From an uncultured Bacteroidota bacterium (lineage in GTDB: Bacteria; Bacteroidota; Bacteroidia; Chitinophagales; Chitinophagaceae): a stretch of DNA of 64,000 nt. Position 1 is the stretch's first letter; every line of letters begins with the position of its first letter. The DNA lies in the NCBI GenBank assembly GCA_903851465.1, contig CAINOI010000003.1, positions 1-64,000 on the forward strand, given 5' to 3'. Shown here piece after piece: positions 45,105 to 54,214 of the stretch. The notes beneath the pieces were generated by a model. The model saw nothing but the letters and a program-made list of their open reading frames with translations. It was not told the origin of the DNA and made no database searches. Position numbers and translations under genes: made by a program.

Positions 45105-45375
45105 GAAAGCCACGAAGTGGGAAAATTGAAGCATTGGCTGTGTTAATAGCTTGCTATTATAAGCAGACAAGGATTTAATTTGAACGAGCGCAGCGAGTGC
45201 TTTCGTAAACGGACAAGAAACAAAAAAGCCAACGAAACGCGAAGCGGTTCGTTGAAAAGCTTTGAGTAAGGACACCACTTAGGGAAGTCGTTCAAGCGAA
45301 GCGAGAACGACAATCCCTACTCTATAAATTGAAAAAGAGGAATTCGGCGGAACGAAGTGGCGCATACTTCCCCTT
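45105..45375 (+). repeat. Hairpin-rich non-coding block downstream of tRNA-Lys
   Basis: The 385-bp gap between tRNA-Lys and the DUF2147 gene holds no credible gene. It contains CCAC-GAA-GTGG (45110-45120), TAATAGC-TT-GCTATTA (45144-45159), the 25-nt GAA-loop hairpin (45230-45254), and a long hairpin (45280-45319) with TAGGGA/TCCCTA and GTCGTTC/GAACGAC stems and a GCGAAGC-containing loop. A weaker GAA-loop structure lies near 45350-45365. GCGAAGC is known to form an exceptionally stable DNA mini-hairpin. Confidence 0.7.
45216..45270 (+). repeat. 55-nt structured hairpin element, copy B (after tRNA-Lys)
   Basis: Left flank AGAAACAAAAAAG, one nt, a 25-nt hairpin with outer arms CAACGAA and TTCGTTG, inner CGC-GAA-GCG and one A-G mismatch, then right flank AAAAGCTTTGAGTAAG. 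It is collinear with copy A at 6469-6523: flanks agree at 12 of 13 and 14 of 16 positions, and the stems differ by compensatory pairs. It starts 159 bp past the tRNA-Lys 3' end on the same strand. Confidence 0.8.
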
Positions 45376-45441
45376 TTACTTCAACAAAACCACATCAATT
45401 CAAACATTATTTTTAAATTCATTGCCAATTAAAAAAAGCAA

Positions 45442-45885
45442 ATGAAAAAGCACCTATTCCTATTCACTTTAATTATATCCACCCAGTCTCTATTTGCTCA
45501 AAAAAATGCAGACCAGATACTAGGGACATGGCTTACAGGTACTGGTAATGCTAGAGTAGAGATCTATAAAAATGCGAACAGTTTTCAGGGTAAAATTGTT
45601 TGGTTAAACGAACCAATAGACCCAGCTACCAATAAGCCTAAAACAGATATCAAGCATCCAAATGCTTCACTACATACTAGACCGCTTTTAGGCTTAATCA
45701 ACCTATGGGGATTTTCATACAACGAGGGTGAAGGTAAATGGGAAAATGGACATATATACGATCCAAAATCAGGTAAAGAATACAAATGCACCATTACGCT
45801 TAAGGACAAAAATACCTTAAATGTAAGAGGCTACATTGGTATTAGCGTGATTGGTAGAACAGATGTTTGGACTCGTGTAAAATAG
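45442..45885 (+). CDS. Secreted DUF2147 protein
   Basis: 147 residues. A signal peptide (about 1-19, ending LFAQ) is followed by a single DUF2147 domain: ILGTWLTGTGNARVEIYK (26-43), FQGKIVWLNEPIDP, GLINLWGFSYNEGEGKWENG and IYDPKSGKEYKCTITLKD, ending GRTDVWTRV. The domain is a small periplasmic or exported beta-barrel of unknown function, common in Bacteroidota and Proteobacteria. TATTTTTA upstream is one mismatch from a -7 box. It lies past the hairpin-rich block and converges on the exporter gene 2 bp away. Confidence 0.9.
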   Translation: MKKHLFLFTLIISTQSLFAQKNADQILGTWLTGTGNARVEIYKNANSFQGKIVWLNEPIDPATNKPKTDIKHPNASLHTRPLLGLINLWGFSYNEGEGKWENGHIYDPKSGKEYKCTITLKDKNTLNVRGYIGISVIGRTDVWTRVK

Positions 45886-45887
45886 TT

Positions 45888-47138
45888 TTATAAAGTATTG
45901 ATCATCTCTACTTCTTCCTCCTCAACTAATTGTATTGACGCCGGCTGAACAGTTTTCTTTTTAGCAATTAAAAGAATACTTGTGGCTGCAATCGAACAAA
46001 AAGCCATCACTCCAGTCATGGGCACTGTCGTTCCATTATGTAATACACTCACCATAGCAGACATGAATGCGCCTAAACTCATTTGGATAAAACCCAATAA
46101 TGCTGAGGCATTCCCTGCGTTATGTCCAAAAGAAGCCATGGATAATGCCGATGCATTTGGGAAAATAAACCCCTGACAACTTAAGTAAAAGAAAACTAAA
46201 ATTAATGTAGAAAACAATTCACTTAATCCAAGTAGGGCAATGCTTATTAAAAGGATTGCAATCACACTTTGAGACAACAAAGCCACTTTGATGATTTGTT
46301 GTGAAGTATATTTTTTTAAAAACAAGCTATTTAATTGACTTGACCCTATTAAACCCGATGCTACAAATGCAAAGCCCCATCCATAATGTTGTTCTGTGGC
46401 TTTAAAGATTTCTAAAAACACATAAGGCGACCCACTAATAAAAGCATACAAACCTGCAGAAGCTACTGCACCAGAAAAGGCATACAAAATAAATTGTGGA
46501 TGTTTTAAGATTGCTGCAAATCCTGTTAATATCGCTTTTGGTTTTAAGGAATAAGATGGATCTGGTTGCTTACTATTAGGTAATAAAAAATAAATGCCTG
46601 CAACAATCATTGCAATCACTATAATCAACATAATAAAAATATACCTCCAGCCAATATAAGTAGTGATTAACCCACCTAATGATGGTGCAATAATAGGTGA
46701 AACCGCAATCACCAGCATGAGAGTAGAAAATACCTTGGCATTATCCTTTACATCAAATAAGTCACGCACCATTGCTCTAGAAGCAACCATCCCAACACAT
46801 CCACCTAGTGCTTGAAAAAATCGAAATATAATGAGTGTCTCCACTGACATGGCAGTCGCACAAGCCAATGAGGAGATAGCATATAAAGTCAATCCAAAAT
46901 ACAAAGGATTTTTGCGACCATATCGTTCTAATAAGGGACCGTAAATTAATTGTCCAAATGAAATCCCAATAAAGAAGGAAGATAAGGAAAGCATCACCGA
47001 AGCAACAGTTGTATTAAGTCCTTTTGCTATGCTAGGAAAAGCAGGTAAGTACATGTCTATAGACAATGGGCCAATGGCTGCTAGTAATCCTAAAATGAGA
47101 ATAAGAAAAAACTGTGGTTGCTTTTTTGATGCATTCAT
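45888..47138 (-). CDS. Bcr/CflA family multidrug efflux MFS transporter
   Basis: 416 residues from the ATG at 47138 (MNASKKQPQFFLILI). An ATG six codons upstream spans the -7 box TATCTTTG and is therefore excluded. Twelve membrane segments; AAIGPLSIDMYLPAFPSIAK in helix 1 is the Bcr/CflA signature, and YGPLLERYGRKNPLYFG is the MFS motif A between helices 2 and 3. It exports drugs or small metabolites by proton antiport; the substrate is unknown. The promoter box ends 4 nt before the ATG, so the mRNA is probably leaderless. Confidence 0.92.
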   Translation of the reverse strand: MNASKKQPQFFLILILGLLAAIGPLSIDMYLPAFPSIAKGLNTTVASVMLSLSSFFIGISFGQLIYGPLLERYGRKNPLYFGLTLYAISSLACATAMSVETLIIFRFFQALGGCVGMVASRAMVRDLFDVKDNAKVFSTLMLVIAVSPIIAPSLGGLITTYIGWRYIFIMLIIVIAMIVAGIYFLLPNSKQPDPSYSLKPKAILTGFAAILKHPQFILYAFSGAVASAGLYAFISGSPYVFLEIFKATEQHYGWGFAFVASGLIGSSQLNSLFLKKYTSQQIIKVALLSQSVIAILLISIALLGLSELFSTLILVFFYLSCQGFIFPNASALSMASFGHNAGNASALLGFIQMSLGAFMSAMVSVLHNGTTVPMTGVMAFCSIAATSILLIAKKKTVQPASIQLVEEEEVEMINTL

Positions 47139-47142
47139 CCGG

Positions 47143-47150
47143 CAAAGATA
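47143..47150 (-). promoter_or_regulatory. -7 promoter box of the Bcr/CflA gene, abutting the start codon
   Basis: TATCTTTG exactly matches TAnnTTTG and ends 4 nt before the ATG at 47138. It excludes the longer start and predicts a leaderless mRNA. Confidence 0.55.
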
Positions 47151-47219
47151 TTGCATTGATGTAGAAATGACACAATAAGTATATTAATTCATCTTTACAA
47201 TCTACTTTATATGCTGCTT

Positions 47220-49547
47220 CTATTTACAATACTGTGCAATTTGAGCATCCACACCCGGATATTTTTTTGCTTTTGCTGCTTGTAAAGCGCTACATCCTGC
47301 TGCTTTATTACCTAAGGCAATATAAGACATGGCTTTAAAGAATTCTGATTTGCCTGTATTAGCGGATGATAAGTCTATGGCTCTATTAAAATACTGAATC
47401 GCTTTTTCATAGGACTTAGCTGTATAATAACAAATGCCGGTATTTTCAAAATTTGTATAATTAGAAGGCTCTGCAGCACTCGCTTGTAAATAATAATTTG
47501 CAGCTACTGTATACTTGCCTTTCTGAAATGCTTGCGCACCCAACAAAGCATAATTGGGTAAACTACCATTGGAAATTGCAGTCCCGTATAATAGCGATTT
47601 TGTATTCACAAATAGGGCACTATCTGTTGGAAATTTTGAAATCGCCGTATCCAATAATGCCCTGGTTTGTGCAATTGGGGTTTGATTGATCTCAATCAAA
47701 CCTAAAATGTATTGGTTCCATCCTTCTCCGCTATTTCTGTATTTGATATAGGTTTTAAAAGCCTTGGTTGCTTCTGCAGTATCTTTCATTTTAGCAGCTG
47801 CAAATATCATGTTCTTATAATAACTTGTTGCTCGGGGCCAATTATAGAAAGCTTTTTTGGCATAATAAAAAGTGCTATCCATTTTCCCTTGTGTCGAAAA
47901 TATGGCTGTTTTAATAAAGTCATTGTAATGCAAGTATGGATTCACATTTTCACTTTCATTCAATAAACGCATGGCTTCGTCATTCATCTTATCTCTTAAA
48001 TAATACCTAGCCACCAAAGCTTTAATAGGTAGTGTAGAGGTAGATAAATTAGGTATTGCAGGGAATGCATCCTTCACTTCTTCCAAGGCCATTTTAGGGT
48101 CTTCATTGATCTCCCCCATTACGAACTTCTGTACTTTTAAAGAAGTATAGGTTTGATAGTTCACATAAATAGCTCCAATAATCAACAATAAAGGAACGAA
48201 CAACAACAAGGAAAATTTGAAATCTTTCTTTTGATGATTCGTATTTGAATTCGTAAAATAAATAGGCAAAAACAATAAAGCAGCAGACAAAGCAAACATA
48301 GTCTGCATAGAAGTTCTTTCTGCTGGAAAATTAAAAAAGGCATCTACAAAATAACAAGCAATAGCCATCAATGCAATTGACATCATCATTTTGTGTTGAT
48401 TGTCATTTGACTGTCGCCAAAATTGAATTGTAGTAAAGCCAAGTAATACAAATAAAGCGGCAAAACTAATTCCACCAATCACTCCAAGGTCTGCAAACAT
48501 TTCGATATAATCATTGTGACAATGATAGGGTACAAATAAATCGTTGGTATACTCTTTTTCATAAGGGATAGATGCTAATTTCCAGTTGCCATAACCTGCA
48601 CCAGTAAAAGGATGTTTAGAAGCATAATCAATCGCTGCTTTCCAAAGTTTAATCCTACTATTTTGCTCACTTGCAACATTGATATCTCCTACTCTTTTTG
48701 TAATGGTACCATACCCTCCTTGAAAACCTTGTACATCAATTGCTTTAGCCAACATCCCATTGGCTGCAAAAAATGCAAATACTAAAGGAAGGATAAAAGA
48801 AGCCAAATGGGTGCCAATTATCTTTGCACCCTGATTCTTATTCAATAAAATAATGGCAGTACTAAACACTAAAAACAAGACCCCTAAACCCACATAAGTT
48901 GACCTTGTATTTAAAATAAATAGCGCCATCATCCCTAGGAACAAAATAATGAAGCCCGCAATCTTGCCAACTAACTTATTATGTAAAATCACAAAAAGTA
49001 AAAATGGAAATTTGATCAATAAACTTGCTGCCATCACGTTCTTATTCCCGTTTTTTCCAGTTAGGCTAAGTATATTCTGATCCAAATTCATATCCACCAT
49101 ATTCTTGGAGAAGCCTGTGATCACATACATGGCATCAAATAGCAATACAATGGCCACAATAATGGACACCACATTAAAAAGCGTTGAAAGCTCTTTTTTA
49201 TAAAATAGGATAGATAGGTTGACGAAAATTAAATACGTGCTCACTAACCTAGCCAAACAAACTAAGGTCTCAATGGCATTGATGGAATAAATGAGAGATA
49301 GCAATGCCCAAAGTACCAAGAAGCTATAAACAATCGTGAACTTTAATTTTAAGACCGATTGTATCGCAGCTTTGTACTGTTGATTGTTAAAAAGAATAAA
49401 GGCGAGTATAGCAAAGTCTAATAAACTGACATACAGCCATTGAGATCCCATGACGTCCGCTCCTCCAAAATCAGGAATAAAATGAACCAATAAATATAAT
49501 AAGGCACAAAACCCAGGGCCCCAAACATTTTTTTCGACCTGACTCAT
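47220..49547 (-). CDS. O-antigen ligase/polymerase-like membrane protein with C-terminal TPR repeats
   Basis: 775 residues. The N-terminal 450 residues hold about 12 membrane segments. A large outer loop (about 270-340) has NSRIKLWKAAIDYASKHPFT and GAGYGNWKL, then HCHNDYIEMFADLGVIGGI, the Wzy_C/WaaL hallmark with its catalytic-type histidine. From about 480 it becomes soluble and helical with TPR-like repeats (AANYYLQASAAEPSNYTNFE, then YEKAIQYFNRAIDL). It would ligate or polymerise lipid-linked glycans at the outer face of the inner membrane, or glycosylate proteins. It could complete the 10-19.7 kb glycan system. TATCTTTA lies upstream. Confidence 0.85.
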   Translation of the reverse strand: MSQVEKNVWGPGFCALLYLLVHFIPDFGGADVMGSQWLYVSLLDFAILAFILFNNQQYKAAIQSVLKLKFTIVYSFLVLWALLSLIYSINAIETLVCLARLVSTYLIFVNLSILFYKKELSTLFNVVSIIVAIVLLFDAMYVITGFSKNMVDMNLDQNILSLTGKNGNKNVMAASLLIKFPFLLFVILHNKLVGKIAGFIILFLGMMALFILNTRSTYVGLGVLFLVFSTAIILLNKNQGAKIIGTHLASFILPLVFAFFAANGMLAKAIDVQGFQGGYGTITKRVGDINVASEQNSRIKLWKAAIDYASKHPFTGAGYGNWKLASIPYEKEYTNDLFVPYHCHNDYIEMFADLGVIGGISFAALFVLLGFTTIQFWRQSNDNQHKMMMSIALMAIACYFVDAFFNFPAERTSMQTMFALSAALLFLPIYFTNSNTNHQKKDFKFSLLLFVPLLLIIGAIYVNYQTYTSLKVQKFVMGEINEDPKMALEEVKDAFPAIPNLSTSTLPIKALVARYYLRDKMNDEAMRLLNESENVNPYLHYNDFIKTAIFSTQGKMDSTFYYAKKAFYNWPRATSYYKNMIFAAAKMKDTAEATKAFKTYIKYRNSGEGWNQYILGLIEINQTPIAQTRALLDTAISKFPTDSALFVNTKSLLYGTAISNGSLPNYALLGAQAFQKGKYTVAANYYLQASAAEPSNYTNFENTGICYYTAKSYEKAIQYFNRAIDLSSANTGKSEFFKAMSYIALGNKAAGCSALQAAKAKKYPGVDAQIAQYCK

Positions 49548-49654
49548 AACTTTTTATTCTTAAGGCTAAAGATAAGACAATTACATAATTGAGTCGTTTT
49601 TTCCATCTCTATTTGAATAATATTGTAGTAAATTTATCCTCTAAATCACCCATT

Positions 49655-50491
49655 TTGGAAATTACCAGCTGTTATTACGATGGACAAATAAGTCCTTTTA
49701 GCCAAACCGGCATGTCACTGAATGATTTATTGATTCAAAGAGGTTATGGCATTTTTGACTACCTAAGGGTGGTGGACAACAAGCCTTTATTTGTAGAAGA
49801 CCACTTAGATCGTTTGTATAATTCTGCTGCCATCATGCACATGGATGTGCCTCAGTCGAAGGAATCCATATTGAAAATCGTGATGGAATTAGTGGCAAAA
49901 AATGATATGCCCTATTCTGGACTAAAATTGATCGTTTCTGGCGGAGACAGTTCAGATGGTTACGCTTTAGAACAACCAAGGTTAACCATTATTCAACAAC
50001 CCTTACCCGTTCCTTCCAATCAGTTTGCGGTCAATCCTTTTACATTGATGAGTCATCCTTTTCAACGTCAATTGCCTCAAGTAAAAACGACTGATTATTT
50101 GATGGCCATTTACTTGCAACCTCAATTAAAAGCATATGGTGGACATGATATTTTATATACCCACGAGGGGATGATCAGAGAATGTCCTAGATCCAATTTT
50201 TTCTTGATTTCTGAACAAGGACATATTGTAACTGCTAAGGAACAAGTCCTAAAAGGGATTACTAGAAAAAATATTTTAGCAGAAGCGTCTACAAATGGCA
50301 TCACGATAGAAGAAAGACCTATTGCCCTTGAGGAAATCAATACTGCAAAAGGGGCATTCATAGCAAGTTCTACTAAACGCATTATTCCTGTTAGTAAAAT
50401 TGATGCGACAAACATTCCTACCGACTCCCCTATTTTACAAAAGGTATTTGATCTATTGGTTCAAAAAGAACAAGCTTATTTGAAAGCTTAA
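49655..50491 (+). CDS. Class IV aminotransferase (BCAT / D-amino acid transaminase / ADC lyase type)
   Basis: 278 residues from a TTG at 49655 (MEITSCYYDGQISPF). A longer frame opens at a TTG at 49589, but no ATG precedes the domain. QRGYGIFDYLRVVDNKPLFV (about 28-47) contains the family F-D-x-x-R segment, LKLIVSGGDSSDGY is the PLP sheet, the Schiff-base lysine lies in TTDYLMAIYL's flank (PQVKTTDYL), and ITRKNILA follows. TCTATTTG at about 49606 is one mismatch from a -7 box and agrees with the later start. Which substrate (branched-chain amino acid, D-alanine, or aminodeoxychorismate) cannot be decided. Confidence 0.82.
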   Translation: MEITSCYYDGQISPFSQTGMSLNDLLIQRGYGIFDYLRVVDNKPLFVEDHLDRLYNSAAIMHMDVPQSKESILKIVMELVAKNDMPYSGLKLIVSGGDSSDGYALEQPRLTIIQQPLPVPSNQFAVNPFTLMSHPFQRQLPQVKTTDYLMAIYLQPQLKAYGGHDILYTHEGMIRECPRSNFFLISEQGHIVTAKEQVLKGITRKNILAEASTNGITIEERPIALEEINTAKGAFIASSTKRIIPVSKIDATNIPTDSPILQKVFDLLVQKEQAYLKA

Positions 50492-50560
50492 AAAAGAGAA
50501 AATTAAAAAGAACAAGAGATGGAAATTCGGATCAAAAAAAAGAATAAAAGTCTTCAACGA

Positions 50561-50602
50561 AAAAAGGGCTAACTAATTTTAAAACTAGTTAGCCCTTTTT
50601 AT
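50561..50602. terminator. Strong bidirectional intrinsic terminator
   Basis: AAAAAGGGCTAACTA and TAGTTAGCCCTTTTT form a long stem extended inward by TTTT/AAAA. It serves the class-IV aminotransferase on the plus strand and the BNR-repeat gene on the minus strand. Confidence 0.92.
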
Positions 50603-50616
50603 ATTTCATCTACAAT

Positions 50617-53094
50617 TTATTTCAATTGCTTTCTTAATGCATCTAGTTTACCTACATATAAACTACGACCATGTGTACCTAAAATAATCTCATTGTCTCT
50701 TGGGTGAATCTCTAAGTCATGCACAGGCACACTTGCTGGCAAGCCTTTTGTCCAAGCCATTGAGCTACTACCTCCATCCAAACTTACATATAAACCACCA
50801 TCAGTTCCTACATACAAAACTTGTTCAGCAACTGCATCTTCTTTGATTACATTCACTGGTTCTGATGGTAAGTCTTTCATGATTTGTTTCCATGTAGTTC
50901 CATAATCATCACTTTGATATACATATGCATTGAAATGATCATTACGATATCCATTCAATGTTACATAGACTCTTGCAACATTGTACTTGCTCGCAATCAC
51001 TCTACTTACATATAAACCCTTTGGTAATTTTTGACTAATCAAACTAAAGCTATTACCACCATCTTTTGACACTTGGACATTACCATCATCGGTACCTACA
51101 TAGATCAATCCAAAACGAATTGGACTTTCACTAATTGTAGTGGTTGTTCCAAATGGCACATCTCCTTGAACAGGATTAGTTGTTAGATCATTGCTTAATG
51201 TTACTAAGCTATCACCCTTGCTCATTGAACGATGGAATTTATTTGAACCAAAATAAAACACATCTTGATTATGACGACTCACTAAAATTGGCGACTGCCA
51301 ATTGTATCTAACTGCAGGCTCGCCTAAATCACGCATTGGACGAACTGTTTTGCGTTCCTTAGTCACTAAATTTTGTCTGGTATAAAAACCAAATTGAGAT
51401 CCGCTATACACTGTCTTATTATCCCTCCAATCTACTTGCACTTGCATGCCATCTCCCCCACCTAAATTGATATACGGATTGTGGCCATTGTCATACCAAT
51501 CGTTGTTTTCCTTTGTTGTACTAGGACCAAACCAACTACCATTGTCTTGTAATCCACCATAAACATTGTAAGGCTTCGCCATATCAATTGCGATATTGTA
51601 AAACTGTCCAACTGCTGGGGTATTGGCTTTGAACCAATGTGCTCCATTATCATAAGTAATATTACATCCGCCGTCGTTACCAATGATCATGTGACTATCG
51701 CGCGCTCCATTCATCCAAACAAAGTGGTGATCTGAATGCACATTTTCTTTTCCAATAGCATTGAAAGTTTTTCCACCATCTGTACTTAATAAAACACTTA
51801 CACCAGTGATGGCGATTTTATCAGGATTACTTGGGCTCACAAATACTTTACCAAAATAATAGCCATAAGTGCTATATAAATCTAAAGGCTTTGCATGTGT
51901 TTTGACCCAACTTAATCCCGCATTGTCTGAACGATATACTTGCGCACCATAAATTGGTGTTTCAAATAAAGCGGTGTTCGCGTCATATAAATAATCCCAA
52001 ATACAATCTGGTGCTAATTTACCAGACTTCACCTCTTTCTTAATACTTTCTGCACTATATTTAGTTGGGATGCCATTGCGTGGTGACTTTAAAAAAGCAT
52101 TTAATTTTCGGTCATCTAAAGCAAGAAACTGATCTACTGTCAATGTTTTAAAATCTCTTAACACATACCTTGAAGTGTCCGCTGCTTTCTGCATTGCAGT
52201 ATCAGGTTGATGAAAATTATTATCTACAATTGCATACACAATAGATGGATTCTTTGGATACACAGCCAATCCAATTCTACCAACGCCATCTCCTGATGGG
52301 AAACCACTAGTTGGTGTAGACACTAAAGTCCAATGGTCACCACCATCTGTGCTTTTGAAAATGCCAGAAGTCTTTCCTGATTCCTCAAAATTTGAAGCTG
52401 TTCTTGTTCTATACCACATAGCAGCATATAAAACTTGTTCATTGCTTGGATCGATATCCAAGTCGATTGCACCTGTATTTGCATCCGATGCCAATGTTAG
52501 GTTCCAAGTTTTTCCTGCATCCGTTGTTTTATAAATACCTCTTTCTTTACTCTCAGAATACAGATGACCTAGTACAGCCACCCATGCCGTGTTTGGATCT
52601 TTTGCTGACAATTGAATCTTTCCAATATGGTGACTCTCTGGTAATCCAAGGTATTCCCAAGACTTACCATTATTTGCTGAACGATACACGCCTAAACCTG
52701 CATAAGTTGAACGACTACTATTTACTTCACCCGTACCTACCCAAATATGTCTGTTCTGCCAGTTCACAGCAATATCACCAATGGTTAATACATCCACTGA
52801 ATCAAAAATGGATGTAAAACTTTGTCCATTGTTTTTGGTTTGCCATAATCCACCAGAAGCATAGGCAACATAAAATTCAGTTGGGTCTTGAGGATTCACC
52901 TCAATGTCCACCACACGACCGCTCATAACAGAGGGGCCAATATTTCTAAAACCAGTTTCGTTTAAAGTAGATCGACTCAACAATTGCTTTCTTTGGTCAA
53001 TTGTTTTTAATCTTTCCTGAGCGGATGTCGCTTTAATTTGTGCTTGTACCAATAAAGTACAAAAAAGGGCCGAGATGGTTAAAAGTCTTTTCAT
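50617..53094 (-). CDS. Secreted BNR/sortilin-like beta-propeller protein
   Basis: 825 residues. A signal peptide (about 1-18) precedes many BNR (Asp-box) repeats: GLWQTKNNGQSFTSI, GVYRSANNGKSWEYLG, GIYKTTDAGKTWNLTL, GIFKSTDGGDHWTLV, VLLSTDGGKTFNAIG, VQVSKDGGNSFSLI, YQSDDYGTTWKQIM and LYVSLDGGSSSMAW. The S-x-D-x-G-x-T-W boxes define one or two propellers, as in VPS10/sortilin and xyloglucanase-like proteins. GFRNIGPSVMSGRVVDIEVN at the start is typical of a large Bacteroidota family of unknown function. No catalytic residues can be assigned. Exported; a shared terminator follows. Confidence 0.88.
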   Translation of the reverse strand: MKRLLTISALFCTLLVQAQIKATSAQERLKTIDQRKQLLSRSTLNETGFRNIGPSVMSGRVVDIEVNPQDPTEFYVAYASGGLWQTKNNGQSFTSIFDSVDVLTIGDIAVNWQNRHIWVGTGEVNSSRSTYAGLGVYRSANNGKSWEYLGLPESHHIGKIQLSAKDPNTAWVAVLGHLYSESKERGIYKTTDAGKTWNLTLASDANTGAIDLDIDPSNEQVLYAAMWYRTRTASNFEESGKTSGIFKSTDGGDHWTLVSTPTSGFPSGDGVGRIGLAVYPKNPSIVYAIVDNNFHQPDTAMQKAADTSRYVLRDFKTLTVDQFLALDDRKLNAFLKSPRNGIPTKYSAESIKKEVKSGKLAPDCIWDYLYDANTALFETPIYGAQVYRSDNAGLSWVKTHAKPLDLYSTYGYYFGKVFVSPSNPDKIAITGVSVLLSTDGGKTFNAIGKENVHSDHHFVWMNGARDSHMIIGNDGGCNITYDNGAHWFKANTPAVGQFYNIAIDMAKPYNVYGGLQDNGSWFGPSTTKENNDWYDNGHNPYINLGGGDGMQVQVDWRDNKTVYSGSQFGFYTRQNLVTKERKTVRPMRDLGEPAVRYNWQSPILVSRHNQDVFYFGSNKFHRSMSKGDSLVTLSNDLTTNPVQGDVPFGTTTTISESPIRFGLIYVGTDDGNVQVSKDGGNSFSLISQKLPKGLYVSRVIASKYNVARVYVTLNGYRNDHFNAYVYQSDDYGTTWKQIMKDLPSEPVNVIKEDAVAEQVLYVGTDGGLYVSLDGGSSSMAWTKGLPASVPVHDLEIHPRDNEIILGTHGRSLYVGKLDALRKQLK

Positions 53095-53210
53095 GCAATC
53101 AAATTTTTATTAAGGTTTTGAAGTTAAGACTTTTTCAAAAGCAATGATAAAAAAAATGATTAGCGTATATTCAGTCCCTTTTCCCTTCAATTTTTATCGT
53201 AATATTGAGT

Positions 53211-54197
53211 ATGCATATCCTAATCGTTAACAATACCAGTATTCCAGTGAAGCAATACGGGGGCACCGAAAGGGTGATTTGGTGGTTAGGCAAGGAATTG
53301 GTTAAAAGGGGGCATCAAGTCTCTTATTTGGTTGGTCCAGGTTCCTACTGCGATTTTGCGACTAGCATTCAGGAATTGAATCATACAATACCTTTTAATC
53401 AACAAATACCGTCCGGGGTGGATGTAGTGCATTTAAACTGCAGGGTGAATGAGACCCCTAAGATTCCTTATATTTTTACTTTACATGGCAATACCAATGA
53501 CCAAAATCCAATGGATATCAATACGGTGTTTGTGTCAAAAAATCATGCAAGCAGGTACGGTAGTGCATCTTTCGTGCACAATGGCATTGACCCAGCCGAT
53601 TATGGGGACCCAGGGTTGGATCAAAAAAGAAACTACTTTCATTTTTTAGGTGATGGCGCATGGCGTGTGAAAAATTTAAGAGGCGCTATCAAGATTGCGC
53701 AGCAAGCAAAAATTAAATTTAGAGTCATTGGTGGGAAAAGATTCAATTTCAACCAAGGCATTCGACTCACATTTGACCCTCGCATACAATTTGAAGGAAT
53801 GAAAGGTGGCGTAGAAAAAAATAATTTGCTTAAGGGTTCTAAAGGTTTGATTTTTCCAGTGCTTTGGAATGAGCCATTTGGATTGTCGATTGTGGAGAGT
53901 CTTTATTTTGGATGTCCCGTATTTGGCACACCCTATGGTTCCTTAAAAGAAATCATTCAACCAAGTGTAGGTGTTACAAGTAATTCAATGAGTACACTAG
54001 TGGATGCCGTTCAAAATGCGGATCAATTTGACCCAAAAATTTGTCATGCATATGTGATGGAAAATTTCACAAGTGTACAGATGACCTCTAATTATTTAAA
54101 TAAATACGAAATGGTGCTAAAAGGTCATACCTTGAATCAAGTACCTCCAATGTTAAAAGCAATTCAGACAGAGAAATTTCTTCCATTTTTACCTTAA
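53211..54197 (+). CDS. Glycosyltransferase family 4
   Basis: 328 residues from the ATG at 53211 (MHILIVNNTSIPVKQYGGTE); a TTG two codons upstream is also open. GT-B fold: VKQYGGTERVIWWLGKELVK is the N-terminal acceptor region, and PVLWNEPFGLSIVESLYFGC (with E-x7-E) binds the nucleotide sugar in the C-terminal domain. It lacks a signal or membrane segment. TAATATTG, one mismatch from a -7 box, ends 3 nt before the ATG. It lies outside the main polysaccharide region but may share its product. Convergent with the protease gene. Confidence 0.9.
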   Translation: MHILIVNNTSIPVKQYGGTERVIWWLGKELVKRGHQVSYLVGPGSYCDFATSIQELNHTIPFNQQIPSGVDVVHLNCRVNETPKIPYIFTLHGNTNDQNPMDINTVFVSKNHASRYGSASFVHNGIDPADYGDPGLDQKRNYFHFLGDGAWRVKNLRGAIKIAQQAKIKFRVIGGKRFNFNQGIRLTFDPRIQFEGMKGGVEKNNLLKGSKGLIFPVLWNEPFGLSIVESLYFGCPVFGTPYGSLKEIIQPSVGVTSNSMSTLVDAVQNADQFDPKICHAYVMENFTSVQMTSNYLNKYEMVLKGHTLNQVPPMLKAIQTEKFLPFLP

Positions 54198-54214
54198 GCA
54201 ACTTAGTATCCTAC

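Noticed and set aside
44987-45278. Open frames of 63 and 70 codons over tRNA-Lys and the hairpin block
   Set aside because: One reads through the tRNA itself and the other through the hairpins; neither has protein-like composition or a promoter box.
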